Origin: Ruminococcus sp. AM22-13
GTDB taxonomy: Bacteria > Bacillota > Clostridia > Lachnospirales > Lachnospiraceae
Assembly: GCF_003471165.1 (NCBI RefSeq)
Contig: NZ_QRIL01000011.1
Span: 44,789 to 108,788 of the forward strand
Reading direction: 5' to 3'
Length of the DNA: 64,000 bases
Under the pieces are notes generated by a model. That model had not been told where the DNA came from. It saw only the letters and a list, made by a program, of their open reading frames with translations, and searched no databases. A program made the position numbers and the translations under genes. Shown here piece by piece: positions 8,808 to 17,916 of this stretch (positions are counted from its first letter, which is position 1; the number at the start of each line of letters is the position of its first letter).

Positions 8808-8914
8808 TCCATTTCACCTCCCGATTTATTTCTCCATAGCTTACTATGGGGCCTTGCGGTTGCTATTCATGTAAATACGCGCAAAAAATCAACGTTCTCT
8901 TTGCACGCTTGCTC

Positions 8915-8943
8915 ATTATATCCCGTAAAATCCACGCTGTCAA
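8915..8943 (-). promoter_or_regulatory. str operon promoter (rpsL-rpsG-fusA)
   Basis: Minus-strand TTGACA (8938-8943) and TATAAT (8915-8920) are separated by 17 bp: a perfect sigma-A consensus. The leader of about 100 nt contains a small CCATAG/CTATGG hairpin near 8834-8849. In many Firmicutes rpsL follows rpoC directly; here it has its own promoter because other genes lie between them. Confidence 0.9.
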
Positions 8944-9115
8944 GGGATTTCGCATGAAATTTACATGATTTTTTCTAATTTTTATCATTACTATAAATTT
9001 CTTTTTTCATACACCACATCACCGCAATAAACTTATCAGACAATACCCCTTCCCCAAAAATCTTAACTGCCATCTCTCCCCAAATGTATCCCGACCAGAC
9101 ACTATTCTCTTCCTA

Positions 9116-9289
9116 TTATAAGTGACTGACCATGTGAACTCCTAAAAGCAAAATACACCAAAAACTCACCAAGCCTCCAAACGCAGCTGCCGATAACAGC
9201 TCCCATAAATCCACATATGCTGCAGGAATAATTTTCCCATATAGTCCCAGCCAACAGTCAGCGCCGGATAATATTTTATTTTTGATGCC
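9116..9289 (-). pseudogene. Possible remnant of a membrane protein C-terminus
   Basis: A minus-strand open stretch of about 57 codons without a start encodes a plausible hydrophobic tail (GADCWLGLYGKIIPAAYVD and later FWCILLLGVHMVSHL) up to a stop at 9116-9118. It begins inside the perfect inverted repeat at 9261-9342. It may be the decayed end of an integral membrane protein; no family is recognised and chance is not excluded. The rest of the 8944-9364 gap shows nothing clear. Confidence 0.2.
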
Positions 9290-9342
9290 TTAGAATATCT
9301 TAGTGTCCGAAACCGCACGCAAAATAAAATATTATCCGGCGC
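9261..9342. repeat. Perfect 22-bp inverted repeat with 38-bp spacer
   Basis: The arms at 9261-9282 and 9321-9342 are exact reverse complements: GCGCCGGATAATATTTTATT plus TT in the left arm. A transcript of either strand would form a very stable hairpin with a 38-base loop. It lacks a clean T-run as a terminator. It lies between the divergent str operon promoter and amidase promoter. Confidence 0.85.
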
Positions 9343-9364
9343 GTCCCTCCTCCCCTATTCACAA

Positions 9365-9393
9365 TTGCATTTTCCCTCCCCTTTCATTATAAT
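9365..9393 (+). promoter_or_regulatory. Promoter of the amidase gene
   Basis: TTGCAT (9365-9370) and TATAAT (9388-9393) are separated by 17 bp. The start of transcription near 9400 gives a leader of about 42 nt containing the AAGAAAGGA ribosome-binding site. Confidence 0.7.
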
Positions 9394-9441
9394 AACAACC
9401 AAAGCAACACTTTTCAAAATCTCAAGAAAGGACACCCAAAA

Positions 9442-10452
9442 ATGAAGAAACCCAGCATGATCAGCGTACTTCTATTCCTGACAGGCCTCCTATGCATCAT
9501 AGCCCTTATCTTCTTCAATAAAAGTACCCTGAAACAAATCACCACCACCGAAAAAGAAGTCGACACCATGTCCGAGCAGCTCACCGCCAAACGCGACGAA
9601 GTCAAACAAGCCGTCAATAAATATGCAACTGCCATAGACACCGTTCAATCAAACATCGACCGCATGAAACAAAAACAACAGACAGCCTCCCAGAAGAAAA
9701 CACAGGAAAAAGCCGAAATCACAGAAGAACCATCCAAACCATCCGTTTTCAACGAAGCCAACACCTCTTCCGGTTCAAGCTCAAACACCAGCGTTTTCTC
9801 CTCCCAGCCAGAAGGCAACGGCCATATAGTAGGAATAGACCCCGGACACCAAAGCGAATCCGTAGATATGAGCGCATTAGAGCCAAACGGTCCCGGCTCC
9901 TCCGAAATGAAAGCCAAATGCTCCACCGGTACCCAGGGAACCTACAGCGGCGTACCCGAATATCAGCTCAACCTTGAGATTTCTCTCCAATTAAGAGACG
10001 AACTCGAACAGCGAGGCTATCAGGTCGTAATGACCAGAACAGACAACGAAACAGCAATCAGCAACATGGAGCGAGCTCAATATGCTGCTGCACAGGGATC
10101 AGAAATCTACGTCAGAATCCATGCAAACGGAGATGACTCCCACACAGCATCCGGAGCCCTGACAATGTCACCATCCCAGAACAACCCCTATATTCCACAG
10201 CTGTTCGACCAGTCCAATCATTTATCCCAGTGCATCATCGATTCCTACTGTGCCGCAACCGGTTTTCAAAATCTCGGAATCCAATACACCGACACCATGA
10301 CCGGAATCAACTGGAGCACCATTCCTGTCACAATCCTGGAAATGGGCTTCATGACAAGTCAGAATGATGACCTGAAAATGAACGATACCGAATTCCAGAA
10401 GACCATGGTACAGGGAATCGCAAACGGAATTGACAGCTATTTCGCATCATAA
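9442..10452 (+). CDS. N-acetylmuramoyl-L-alanine amidase (amidase_3), membrane-anchored
   Basis: A 336-aa peptidoglycan hydrolase that cuts between N-acetylmuramic acid and L-alanine. Layout: an N-terminal membrane anchor (about 5-26), a coiled coil (about 30-75, LTAKRDEVKQAVNKYAT), a Ser-rich linker and an amidase_3 catalytic domain (about 128-335). Zinc and catalytic residues are visible in GIDPGHQ (His), the following NLEISLQL (Glu), YVRIHANG (His) and TILEMGF (catalytic Glu). GAAAGGA precedes the ATG. The domain faces the cell wall. It is followed at 45 bases by a second envelope hydrolase, so the two probably form one transcription unit for wall remodelling. Confidence 0.9.
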   Translation: MKKPSMISVLLFLTGLLCIIALIFFNKSTLKQITTTEKEVDTMSEQLTAKRDEVKQAVNKYATAIDTVQSNIDRMKQKQQTASQKKTQEKAEITEEPSKPSVFNEANTSSGSSSNTSVFSSQPEGNGHIVGIDPGHQSESVDMSALEPNGPGSSEMKAKCSTGTQGTYSGVPEYQLNLEISLQLRDELEQRGYQVVMTRTDNETAISNMERAQYAAAQGSEIYVRIHANGDDSHTASGALTMSPSQNNPYIPQLFDQSNHLSQCIIDSYCAATGFQNLGIQYTDTMTGINWSTIPVTILEMGFMTSQNDDLKMNDTEFQKTMVQGIANGIDSYFAS

Positions 10453-10497
10453 TCATACCGCAATTTCTTCTATATTAATATGAAAGGAAACAATCAA

Positions 10498-11637
10498 ATG
10501 AGCATGAAAAACTCTGATAACAACAATAATGAAACTGACAGATTTTCCAAAAGCGAAAAACCAGTTTTCCTGTATACAGTGATTGGCGTACTGACAGTTG
10601 CTGTTATTGCACTGGCTGCAGTCTCCTTCTTATCACTGAACCATCTTGTCACCCTCCAGCAGAAAGTACAGACACTTTCCAACACCGTACAGGATATCTC
10701 AACTGATGCGAACACCCTTATCAGCCAGGCAGATCAGCTGGATGAACTAAGAGAACAGGAAAGTTCCGTTCAAACAACAACAGGAGAAACAACTGCTGCC
10801 GCCCAATCTGAATCACCAGAACCCGCTCCAGGATCAGAACAGGAAGGAACACTTTCCCCTTCTTCCGGCACCACATTCACTGACAACACAGACTCCAGTA
10901 TGGATAATCTTCTGAATCAGGTACAGTCACTACTCCCAACAGATAACGGAACCTGGTCCGTATATGTCTGCAACCTGCTGAAAGATTCCGATGGAACGAT
11001 CAATGACACTCCAATGCAGGCTGCCAGCCTGATCAAACTTTATATCATGGGTGCTGTCTACGAAAATTATGGAACAATTGCCCAGTCCCATAACAGCGAA
11101 GAAATAGACAGCAATATTTCTGCCATGATCTCCGTCAGCGATAATGATGCTGCCAATACTCTGGTAAACTGGCTCGGAAACGGCAATGATGCCGCTGGTA
11201 TGGCAAAAGTAAATAATTTCTGTCAGGAACATGGTTTCACCAGCACACAGATGAACCGGCTCCTTCTCGCCGGTAAAGAAAATGGTGACAATTATACATC
11301 CGTCAAAGACTGTGGAACATTCTTAAAACAGATTTATCAGGTAGTCAATGGAACTCTTCCATCATCTACTCTCACAAATGCAGACGCCATGTACTTCCAG
11401 TTAAAAACACAGCAACGCAAGAATAAGATTCCGGCTCAGCTCCCTGAGGGCGTTGGCACCGCTAACAAAACCGGCGAACTCGACACAGTAGAAAATGATG
11501 CAGCGATCATCTATGACACTGCCAAAGGCATTGATCTTGTTGTATGCTTCATGTCACAGGATCTCACCGATACCGGCGCAGCCCAGAGCACCATTGCTGC
11601 AGATGCACGCGCTATCTACGGATATTATAATGAATAA
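10498..11637 (+). CDS. Class A beta-lactamase-fold serine hydrolase, membrane-anchored
   Basis: About 379 aa. The start is the ATG at 10498, preceded at 9 bases by AAAGGA; an ATG 18 bases upstream has no site. A short cytoplasmic tail, one membrane helix (about 24-48) and a Thr/Ser/Glu-rich linker lead to a beta-lactamase-like domain (about 145-378). Its active-site motifs are SLIK (SxxK), SDND (SDN-like) and KTGEL (KTG). It may act on beta-lactams or on peptidoglycan as a DD-peptidase-like enzyme. The anchor and the amidase neighbour favour a cell-wall role over resistance, but this is inference. Confidence 0.8.
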   Translation: MSMKNSDNNNNETDRFSKSEKPVFLYTVIGVLTVAVIALAAVSFLSLNHLVTLQQKVQTLSNTVQDISTDANTLISQADQLDELREQESSVQTTTGETTAAAQSESPEPAPGSEQEGTLSPSSGTTFTDNTDSSMDNLLNQVQSLLPTDNGTWSVYVCNLLKDSDGTINDTPMQAASLIKLYIMGAVYENYGTIAQSHNSEEIDSNISAMISVSDNDAANTLVNWLGNGNDAAGMAKVNNFCQEHGFTSTQMNRLLLAGKENGDNYTSVKDCGTFLKQIYQVVNGTLPSSTLTNADAMYFQLKTQQRKNKIPAQLPEGVGTANKTGELDTVENDAAIIYDTAKGIDLVVCFMSQDLTDTGAAQSTIAADARAIYGYYNE

Positions 11638-11733
11638 ACACTATCTTCTGAATCTACAGTCTATCCAGATAATTGTCATAAATCAGATAGATATTCACAG
11701 TTGAAACAAAGAACTTACTTGATTCGATTAAAA

Positions 11734-11771
11734 GAAGGAGGCACATCCCTTAACGGGTTGTGCCTCCTTCT
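11734..11771. terminator. Bidirectional terminator between convergent genes
   Basis: AGAAGGAGGCACA and TGTGCCTCCTTCT form a long stem around the lacI-type stop codon. On the minus strand it is followed by TTTTAATC. It serves the LacI gene and probably also the plus-strand hydrolase ending at 11637. The last codons of the LacI gene (EGGTTR) lie within it. Confidence 0.8.
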
Positions 11772-12748
11772 GCAAATTCAACAGGAAGAATCGTCAATGT
11801 TTCTATCTCTTCCCCTTTTATTTTCTTTAATAAAAGTTCCACAGCCTTTCGTGCCATATCCGGTACAGGCTGTACGATCGTTGATACCAGATATTTTCCG
11901 CTGTTCATCCACTGCATTCCATCATGTCCCACAAGCTGAACTTCCTCCGGAACTTCCACACCAAGAAACTGCAGCTGTTCCAGTAAAGCTTTCGCAAGCA
12001 GATCTGTGCTGGTATAGATACCATCGTACCTCATTTTTCCGGTCTTTCTTGCAGATATGATAAAATTCCTTAATACATCTTCCACAGAAGCTTTTCCTCT
12101 GACCAGGTCAAAATCGTCTCCAAGATTTAATGTTTCACAGTAGACTCCATGAGCATCACAATAGCTCTTAAATCCTTTCCCCCGCTTCAACGTCTCTCCG
12201 GAAATCTCTGACCCATTTCTCAGATAGAGCAGATGTCTGCTTCCTGTTGAAATCATTTTCTGTGCAGCAAGTTCTCCTCCATGATAGTTATCTGAACTGA
12301 TACAGCTTACTTTTTTGTGAAAATGTCTGTCCAGAGAGATAAGAGGAATATTTTCCGATACATATGGCTCAACATCCTGATATGTAACACAGATAATGCC
12401 ATCCACTTTATTCTGCTCTGCCATACGATAATAATATTCTTCCTTCTCAGGCATTCCCTGTGTATTACACAGCAACAGTTTATAACCATTTTTATACAAT
12501 TCCTGCTCAATATAGTAAACCCACTCTGCAAAAAAAGGATTCAGTATTTCAGGTACAAGTGCCGCTACTGTGTAGGTATTCTTTGTTTTCAGACCTCTGG
12601 CATAGAAGTTCATCTGATACCCAAGCTTTTTTACAGAAGCTTCTACTTTTATTCTGTTTTTCTCACTTACATACTGTCCGTTCAGCACCTTGGAAACAGT
12701 TCCAACAGCTACCCCTGCATCCTGTGCCACATCTTTAATTGTTACCAT
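11750..12748 (-). CDS. LacI-family repressor of the fructoside operon
   Basis: A 332-aa regulator. The N-terminal LacI helix-turn-helix reads MVTIKDVAQDAGVAVGTVSK, followed by a hinge helix and a periplasmic-binding-protein-like sensor domain (about 60-330). The start is the ATG at 12746-12748 with AGGAG six bases upstream; a TTG two codons earlier is less likely. It lies just downstream of the GH32 gene in the same orientation and presumably binds the GAAACG-type operators at 17777-17938, with a fructose-containing sugar as likely inducer. Confidence 0.88.
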   Translation of the reverse strand: MVTIKDVAQDAGVAVGTVSKVLNGQYVSEKNRIKVEASVKKLGYQMNFYARGLKTKNTYTVAALVPEILNPFFAEWVYYIEQELYKNGYKLLLCNTQGMPEKEEYYYRMAEQNKVDGIICVTYQDVEPYVSENIPLISLDRHFHKKVSCISSDNYHGGELAAQKMISTGSRHLLYLRNGSEISGETLKRGKGFKSYCDAHGVYCETLNLGDDFDLVRGKASVEDVLRNFIISARKTGKMRYDGIYTSTDLLAKALLEQLQFLGVEVPEEVQLVGHDGMQWMNSGKYLVSTIVQPVPDMARKAVELLLKKIKGEEIETLTILPVEFAEGGTTR

Positions 12749-12820
12749 ATACAACTCCTGATATTTTTTACTGTATATTGCTTATAAAACGGACAAAGTC
12801 ATCTACTTCCACTATATGCT

Positions 12821-12854
12821 CATGAACGCAGACGTTTCGCGATCTGCGTTCATG
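12821..12854. other. Strong intergenic hairpin between GH32 and LacI genes
   Basis: CATGAACGCAGA (12821-12832) and TCTGCGTTCATG (12843-12854) form a perfect 12-bp stem with a 10-base loop. No T-run follows on the minus strand, so it is not a standard terminator. It may partly separate LacI expression from the transport operon or stabilise the upstream mRNA. Confidence 0.6.
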
Positions 12855-12913
12855 TTTCTCATCCGGACAGACTATAGTTGAAACAGGATTCTTACCTGAT
12901 CCGGTAAAAATCT

Positions 12914-14449
12914 TTATTTATACAGACACATTTTTTCTGAAACTTTTAAATCTTCTGTTCTGAAAACTTCCCAGTCCATACCCAGAATATTCTCTTCTGT
13001 TTCCGCTGCTCCATATACCTTTCCGTTTTCTGCAAATACCTCAATAACTTCCTGATCAAAAATGAAGCTGATTTCCTGTTCTGTTGAGATTCTTTCCCTC
13101 ATATAATATACATGTGTTTCTGTATCCTCAATACTCAGGATATTGCTGTAAAAATCCACTATCAGTCTCAGGCTTCCTATTGTCAGTCTCCACTCTCCCT
13201 TAGTACCTGCTTCCGGAGTCAGAACGATCTTGCATGCCTGTCCCTCAGGAGAAATCGTATTTTTAAGATTATCATACCATTCTGTTTCAAGATTCTCAAG
13301 TTCTTTGGCAAGTGCAAAACAGATTTTATAATCACTGCCTTCTTTTACCAGGGATAATTCTGTTGGAAGGGACATCAGTCCTCTGTAATTTCCTCTGTCA
13401 TTCTTCATACGGAGCCATGCCATACTGATCACCCTGTCATCTACACCACTGAATGTCTGAGCTGCATAGGGCAGTACAGAGCTATACCCGGATTTACGGC
13501 ATCCGTCAGGTTTAAACTTATACCCGTCAAATTCTCCGGTCATATAGTAACCATCTGCGGACCAGAATACCCATCTCTTTTCTCCTGGCACATTTTTAAC
13601 TTCCAGTTCAAGAAGATCCGGACACTCCCACATTCCAGGCTCTGAAATTCTCTGAGTTTCCTCCCAGTTCAGCAGATCTGTTGAGCGATAGACAGCAAAA
13701 TCATATCCGTCCAAGTATAATACCATAATAAATGCTTTGCTTTCTTTATGATAAAAAACCTTAGGATCTCTGTTCTCATTTACAATATGAGGCATACAGA
13801 ATTTTTCTGATCTCTGAAGAGTTTTTCCTCCATCTGTAGAATACGCCAGTCTCTGGGTAAACAGATTTCCTGCATCTACAGACCACTGATTTCTGCCGCC
13901 TGCAGCTGTATAGAAGTACAACAAAGTTCCTTCGCCATAGCCTGTCAGATTATCTTTATCCTGAATTCCGCAGCCGGAGTAAACAGTTCCTGTTTCATCC
14001 GGTGCAATAGCCAGTCCTTCCTGTTCCCAGTGATAGAGATCCTTACTCTTTACATGACCCCACTGCATATTTCCCCACATACTTCCATATGGATTCCACT
14101 GATAATAGAGATGATAAAATCCATCTGCATAAACCATACCATTAGGGTCATTATGCCATCCTGTTGCAGGTGCAGCATGCAGTTTCGGACGATAAGGATA
14201 TACATTATCATAAGGTTTCCCGTAACAGAAAATTCCTTCCAGAAGTTCCTTGTCTGCACCTTCTACCTGCAGATCTTTTCCTAAGAACGCAGAAGCATCC
14301 CAGCATCCGTAAAATTCACAATCTGTTTTTCCAAGATGAATATCGATCTCCTGGATTTTTTTTCCTTCTATATAAAAATGCAGCTTTCTTTCCGGTGCAT
14401 TTTTGCTTACCGGGAGCCAGATATACGGTTTTTCAACGTTTAATATCAT
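12914..14449 (-). CDS. Glycoside hydrolase family 32 (sucrose/fructo-oligosaccharide hydrolase)
   Basis: A 511-aa enzyme splitting beta-fructosidic bonds. After an N-terminal extension of about 90 residues come the GH32 motifs: WHNDPNGMVY with the nucleophile Asp, NRDPKVFYH (RDP) and WECPDLLEL (ECP, proton donor Glu). A C-terminal beta-sandwich follows. There is no signal peptide, so it acts in the cytoplasm on sugar imported by the adjacent ABC transporter. The absence of a PTS gene here suggests free sucrose or short fructans rather than sucrose-6-phosphate. It is about 80 bases downstream of the permease gene in the same operon. Confidence 0.92.
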   Translation of the reverse strand: MILNVEKPYIWLPVSKNAPERKLHFYIEGKKIQEIDIHLGKTDCEFYGCWDASAFLGKDLQVEGADKELLEGIFCYGKPYDNVYPYRPKLHAAPATGWHNDPNGMVYADGFYHLYYQWNPYGSMWGNMQWGHVKSKDLYHWEQEGLAIAPDETGTVYSGCGIQDKDNLTGYGEGTLLYFYTAAGGRNQWSVDAGNLFTQRLAYSTDGGKTLQRSEKFCMPHIVNENRDPKVFYHKESKAFIMVLYLDGYDFAVYRSTDLLNWEETQRISEPGMWECPDLLELEVKNVPGEKRWVFWSADGYYMTGEFDGYKFKPDGCRKSGYSSVLPYAAQTFSGVDDRVISMAWLRMKNDRGNYRGLMSLPTELSLVKEGSDYKICFALAKELENLETEWYDNLKNTISPEGQACKIVLTPEAGTKGEWRLTIGSLRLIVDFYSNILSIEDTETHVYYMRERISTEQEISFIFDQEVIEVFAENGKVYGAAETEENILGMDWEVFRTEDLKVSEKMCLYK

Positions 14450-14532
14450 TTTGTATCCTCCATTTAGCTGTTCCGTTCAAAAATCTTATACTTCCAGTTG
14501 TTGCTCATTTCATTTTTTATGGCTTCAGCCGA

Positions 14533-15378
14533 TTAGTTTTTCGCTCCTGTAGATGCAATTCCTGCCACATAGTATTTCTGAAGACTAAGGAAAATGATCA
14601 GTACCGGAATTGTTACCAATGTCAGACCAGCCATAACATTTCCATAGTTAACCGGCTGGATACTGAACAGACTGCTCAGAGCCATCTGGATGGTCTGTTT
14701 GGAGCTGTCTGAGATTACCATAACCGGCCATACAAAATCATTCCAGCAGGCAATAAATACAAGAATACCAACAGTTGCATACACCGGTTTTGCCAGAGGC
14801 ACGACCAGCTGGAAAAAGGTTCTAATCGCACTGGCGCCATCCAGCTTGGCAGCTTCTTCAATACTCTCAGGAATTCCCATAAAGTTCTGTCTGAACAGGA
14901 AGATATACATAGGGCTTGCGATCGCCGGCAAGATCAGTGCAAGATAAGAGTTTGAAAGTCCCATCTTATAGATAATAGAGAACTGCGGAAGCATAACTGT
15001 CTGAGCCGGAATGATCATAACTGCCAGGATCAGTGCAAAAAGCAGATTTTTCTTTGGGAATTTTAATCTGGCAAATGCATAACCTGCCATAGAATTTACG
15101 ATCAGTCCCAAAGCAATGATGACTATAATATATGACAGTGAATTCAGCATTGCTTTTACAAGAGGAAGCTTTGAGATAACCTCTTTATAGTTAAAAAATA
15201 CGTCTTCTTTGAATGCCGGTACAAAAGCCTTCAGACTGGTAATATCTGAAAAGATCATGGCATCATCTTTAAAAGAAGAAACGATCATCCAGATCAGTGG
15301 AAACATAAAAATTAATGCTACCACTGTCATACCAATATATATAAGAAACTGTTTTGGCAGAGATGGTTTTTTATACAT
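14533..15378 (-). CDS. Carbohydrate ABC transporter permease (MalG type)
   Basis: A 281-aa membrane protein of the CUT1 sugar ABC family, with six hydrophobic segments and the EAA loop EEAAKLDGASAIRTFFQLVVP that contacts the ATPase. It forms a heterodimer with the product of the preceding gene (12 bases upstream). No ATPase is encoded in the operon; CUT1 systems of Firmicutes commonly share an MsmK/MsmX-type ATPase encoded elsewhere. The substrate is inferred from the GH32 neighbour to be sucrose or fructo-oligosaccharides. Confidence 0.93.
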   Translation of the reverse strand: MYKKPSLPKQFLIYIGMTVVALIFMFPLIWMIVSSFKDDAMIFSDITSLKAFVPAFKEDVFFNYKEVISKLPLVKAMLNSLSYIIVIIALGLIVNSMAGYAFARLKFPKKNLLFALILAVMIIPAQTVMLPQFSIIYKMGLSNSYLALILPAIASPMYIFLFRQNFMGIPESIEEAAKLDGASAIRTFFQLVVPLAKPVYATVGILVFIACWNDFVWPVMVISDSSKQTIQMALSSLFSIQPVNYGNVMAGLTLVTIPVLIIFLSLQKYYVAGIASTGAKN

Positions 15379-15390
15379 TTATTTTTCCTC

Positions 15391-16281
15391 CTAATCTTCG
15401 TTACTCTTATTTGTCAGCTTGTTCTGAATCAATGTAAGGATCAGTACCATAACTGTAAATACCAGTGCCATTGCAGAACCATATCCCATCTTGTTGTATT
15501 TGAAACCAGTCTGATAGATTTCATATACGATCGTCATGGTAGAATTTTGCGGACCACCGGCAGTCATCATCATTGGCTGGATGATCAGCTGGAAGGCACT
15601 TACTACAATAGACAGAGAAATAAATACTGTTATATTTCTTAATCCCGGAATTGTGATATTCCAGAACTGATTCCACTTTGTTGCGCCGTCCACTGCTGCT
15701 GCCTCATACAGATACTGCGGAATATCCTGAAGACCGGATAAGAAGATCATCATCTGGAAACCACAGCCCTGCCATGCTGACAGAATAACAATACACAGCA
15801 TTGCGGTCTTTGGATCATTCAGAAATTTAAACGGCCCAATTCCCACACTTCCAAGTAAGGAGTTCAGCAAACCATTGTTCGGATTGTAAATATATGTCCA
15901 GAGAATGGAAACTACAACCAGAGATAATACAGTTGGTGCAAAAAATGCAAGTCTGTAAACTGAAATTCCTTTCATCTTACGGTTGATCATTAAAGCCAGG
16001 CCAAGTGCCAGGCATACCTGAAGCGGAACTACCAGGATTACGAATACAAATGTATTCACAATACTCTTCATAAATACTGTATCCTGAGTCAGGCGGATAA
16101 AGTTCTTCAATCCAACGAATTCCATTCTGTCTGGTTTCAGAATATTGTAATTAGTAAAACTATATCCAACCGTCATAAAGAACGGAACAAACAGGAAAAT
16201 AGCAAGAAGTACAAATGCAGGTGCAACAAATGCCAGTCCCGTCCAGTTTTCTTTTGTCATTTTTTTTCTGGGTGCTTTCAC
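15391..16281 (-). CDS. Carbohydrate ABC transporter permease (MalF type)
   Basis: A 296-aa CUT1 permease with six hydrophobic segments, starting with a basic cytoplasmic tail and LAFVAPAFVLLAIFLFVPF. The EAA loop is YEAAAVDGATKWNQFWNITIPGL. It pairs with the MalG-type permease just downstream. The gene lies about 175 bases after the binding protein gene; two hairpins in that gap probably protect the 3' end of the more abundant binding-protein mRNA. Confidence 0.93.
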   Translation of the reverse strand: MKAPRKKMTKENWTGLAFVAPAFVLLAIFLFVPFFMTVGYSFTNYNILKPDRMEFVGLKNFIRLTQDTVFMKSIVNTFVFVILVVPLQVCLALGLALMINRKMKGISVYRLAFFAPTVLSLVVVSILWTYIYNPNNGLLNSLLGSVGIGPFKFLNDPKTAMLCIVILSAWQGCGFQMMIFLSGLQDIPQYLYEAAAVDGATKWNQFWNITIPGLRNITVFISLSIVVSAFQLIIQPMMMTAGGPQNSTMTIVYEIYQTGFKYNKMGYGSAMALVFTVMVLILTLIQNKLTNKSNED

Positions 16282-16320
16282 CGGAAACCCTCCTTTTTAC
16301 TCATATCAGAGATTCAGCCA

Positions 16321-16394
16321 GTAAAGCGGAAATTTGTGATCCGCCTTTACAATTCAAATTCCGGGACACCTTTCATGTATGATGCCCCGGAATT
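16321..16394 (-). other. Two intergenic hairpins after the binding protein gene
   Basis: GTAAAGGCGGA with TCCGCTTTAC (16321-16350) and AATTCCGGGG with CCCGGAATT (16357-16394) form two stems between the binding protein and permease genes. There is no strong T-run. Such structures commonly slow 3' decay and give higher binding-protein than permease expression. Confidence 0.55.
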
Positions 16395-16457
16395 CTGTCA
16401 CAGGAAATTCGAAACTTTTTTATGGAGTTCAGCAAACTCTGCAGTCACAATTACTGA

Positions 16458-17732
16458 TTAGTAAATATCTGCCTGGAAGTTATACTGCTCTACAGCCTGA
16501 TCCAGAGCTTCATCTACTTCCATACCTGTAAGTACGTTCTGTAATGCAGTTGCAAACTGATTGCTGAGGATCGGATAGTATACAGATACAGGTCTTGCTT
16601 TTGCTGTGTTCTGTAACTGATAGCTGAATACGTTCAGTGGTTCTTCATTGAATGCGTCAATTTTCTCAAATGCAGAACTTCTTGCAGGCGGCATTGCGTT
16701 TGCTTCGTACATTCTTGCACTGGCATCTGTGCTTGTCATAAAGCGAATCAGCTCTGCTGCGCCTTCTTTTTTCTCATCAGAGCAGTTGCTGCTCATTGCA
16801 AATGTCCAGGAACCGCAAGCAGATGCCGGAGTAGAATTCTCATCATAAACAGGCATTGGCATCAGACCCCAGTTAATATCATATTTTGCAAGATTACCTG
16901 GTTCCCAGGATCCTGTCAGAGCCATTGCAGCCTGACCAAGTTCAAAGCTGTTCTCTGCAGGTGTTGCACTTGCATATCCATTGTCTGCCATGTCCTTGAT
17001 CCAGTTAAATACATTCTTAGTTGCATCACCGTTAAGGAAGCCTTCTGCTGTTTCTCCGTCTTTGTCCAGTACGCTGCTGTCCTGAGAGTAGATCAGTGGA
17101 AGGAAGAAGTAGATACATGTCTCATCTTTTGCATCCAGAGACATTGTGATTCCATAGCAGTCATCTGTTGTCAGTTTTTTAGCTGCATCCTCAAGCTGTG
17201 CAAGAGTCCATGGTTTTTCTGCTGTAGCAGGCTCAATTCCTGCTTTTTCAAACATATCTTTGTTATAGAAAATACCTACAGAGGAGTCCATAGCACCTAA
17301 TGTATATAATTCATCATTGTATGTACCCTGCTGGATAATAGACGGGTTGAAATCAGCTAATTCGTCTTCTTTGAAATAATCACCGATCGGTACGATTGCA
17401 TTTGCATCTGCATACTGTGCAACTGCAACGCCATCTACTGTGAATACATCCGGAAGTCCGCCGTTTGTGATCGCTGCATTAACTTTATCATCATATCCAC
17501 CTGCGTCACCGCTTCTTGCGATCTGAGTTAAAGTTGCATGATAAGTTCCCTCATATTCCTTATTAAATTCATCGATCAGTGTTTTATAAAGCTGTCCTTC
17601 CGGTGAGTCTGTCTCATGAACCCAGATAGTAAGTTCTTCTGCATCTGCTGCAGAAGCTGTAACAGCTGTTACGCTGAATACAGATGTCATCATAGCTGCT
17701 GCCATTACTACGCTCAATACTTTTTTCTTCAT
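16458..17732 (-). CDS. Extracellular sugar-binding protein of CUT1 ABC transporter
   Basis: About 424 aa. The start is placed at MKKKVLSVV, with AGGAGG seven bases upstream; an in-frame Met 26 codons earlier lacks a site. A Sec signal peptide ends near TAVTASAADAEE, with no lipobox cysteine. The mature part is a family-1 solute-binding protein (ELTIWVHETDSPEG; WTFAMSSNCSDEKKEGAAELI). First gene of the operon, transcribed from the operator-containing promoter at 17917-17945. It probably captures sucrose or fructo-oligosaccharides. Confidence 0.9.
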   Translation of the reverse strand: MKKKVLSVVMAAAMMTSVFSVTAVTASAADAEELTIWVHETDSPEGQLYKTLIDEFNKEYEGTYHATLTQIARSGDAGGYDDKVNAAITNGGLPDVFTVDGVAVAQYADANAIVPIGDYFKEDELADFNPSIIQQGTYNDELYTLGAMDSSVGIFYNKDMFEKAGIEPATAEKPWTLAQLEDAAKKLTTDDCYGITMSLDAKDETCIYFFLPLIYSQDSSVLDKDGETAEGFLNGDATKNVFNWIKDMADNGYASATPAENSFELGQAAMALTGSWEPGNLAKYDINWGLMPMPVYDENSTPASACGSWTFAMSSNCSDEKKEGAAELIRFMTSTDASARMYEANAMPPARSSAFEKIDAFNEEPLNVFSYQLQNTAKARPVSVYYPILSNQFATALQNVLTGMEVDEALDQAVEQYNFQADIY

Positions 17733-17776
17733 TGTTCGTCCTCCTGATTTTTGAGTTTGGTTATGTGGATTGATTT

Positions 17777-17788
17777 TGAAACGTTTCA
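17777..17788. promoter_or_regulatory. Palindromic operator / cre-like site in the 5' leader
   Basis: TGAAACGTTTCA is a perfect 12-bp palindrome 45 bases before the binding-protein start. It matches both a LacI-family operator and the CcpA cre consensus, so it could mediate local repression or glucose repression by roadblock. Confidence 0.7.
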
Positions 17789-17892
17789 TTTTTGCTTTTA
17801 TTTTTTGCATTCACAAAAGTATTTTTCCATCTGCCGGATTCAGATAAGCACTTTTATGAATGCATTATTGATATCAATGATTGCTTCAAAAA

Positions 17893-17904
17893 TGAAACGA
17901 TTCA
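17893..17904. promoter_or_regulatory. LacI-type operator just downstream of the start site
   Basis: TGAAACGATTCA matches the operator in the promoter spacer exactly. The centres are 34 bp apart, about three helical turns, so one repressor tetramer or two dimers could bind on the same face of the DNA. Confidence 0.7.
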
Positions 17905-17916
17905 TTTGATGGTTTT

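Noticed and set aside
12821..12854. Intrinsic terminator between the GH32 and LacI genes
   Set aside because: The 12-bp stem is strong but no T-run follows on the minus strand, so it was listed only as a hairpin.
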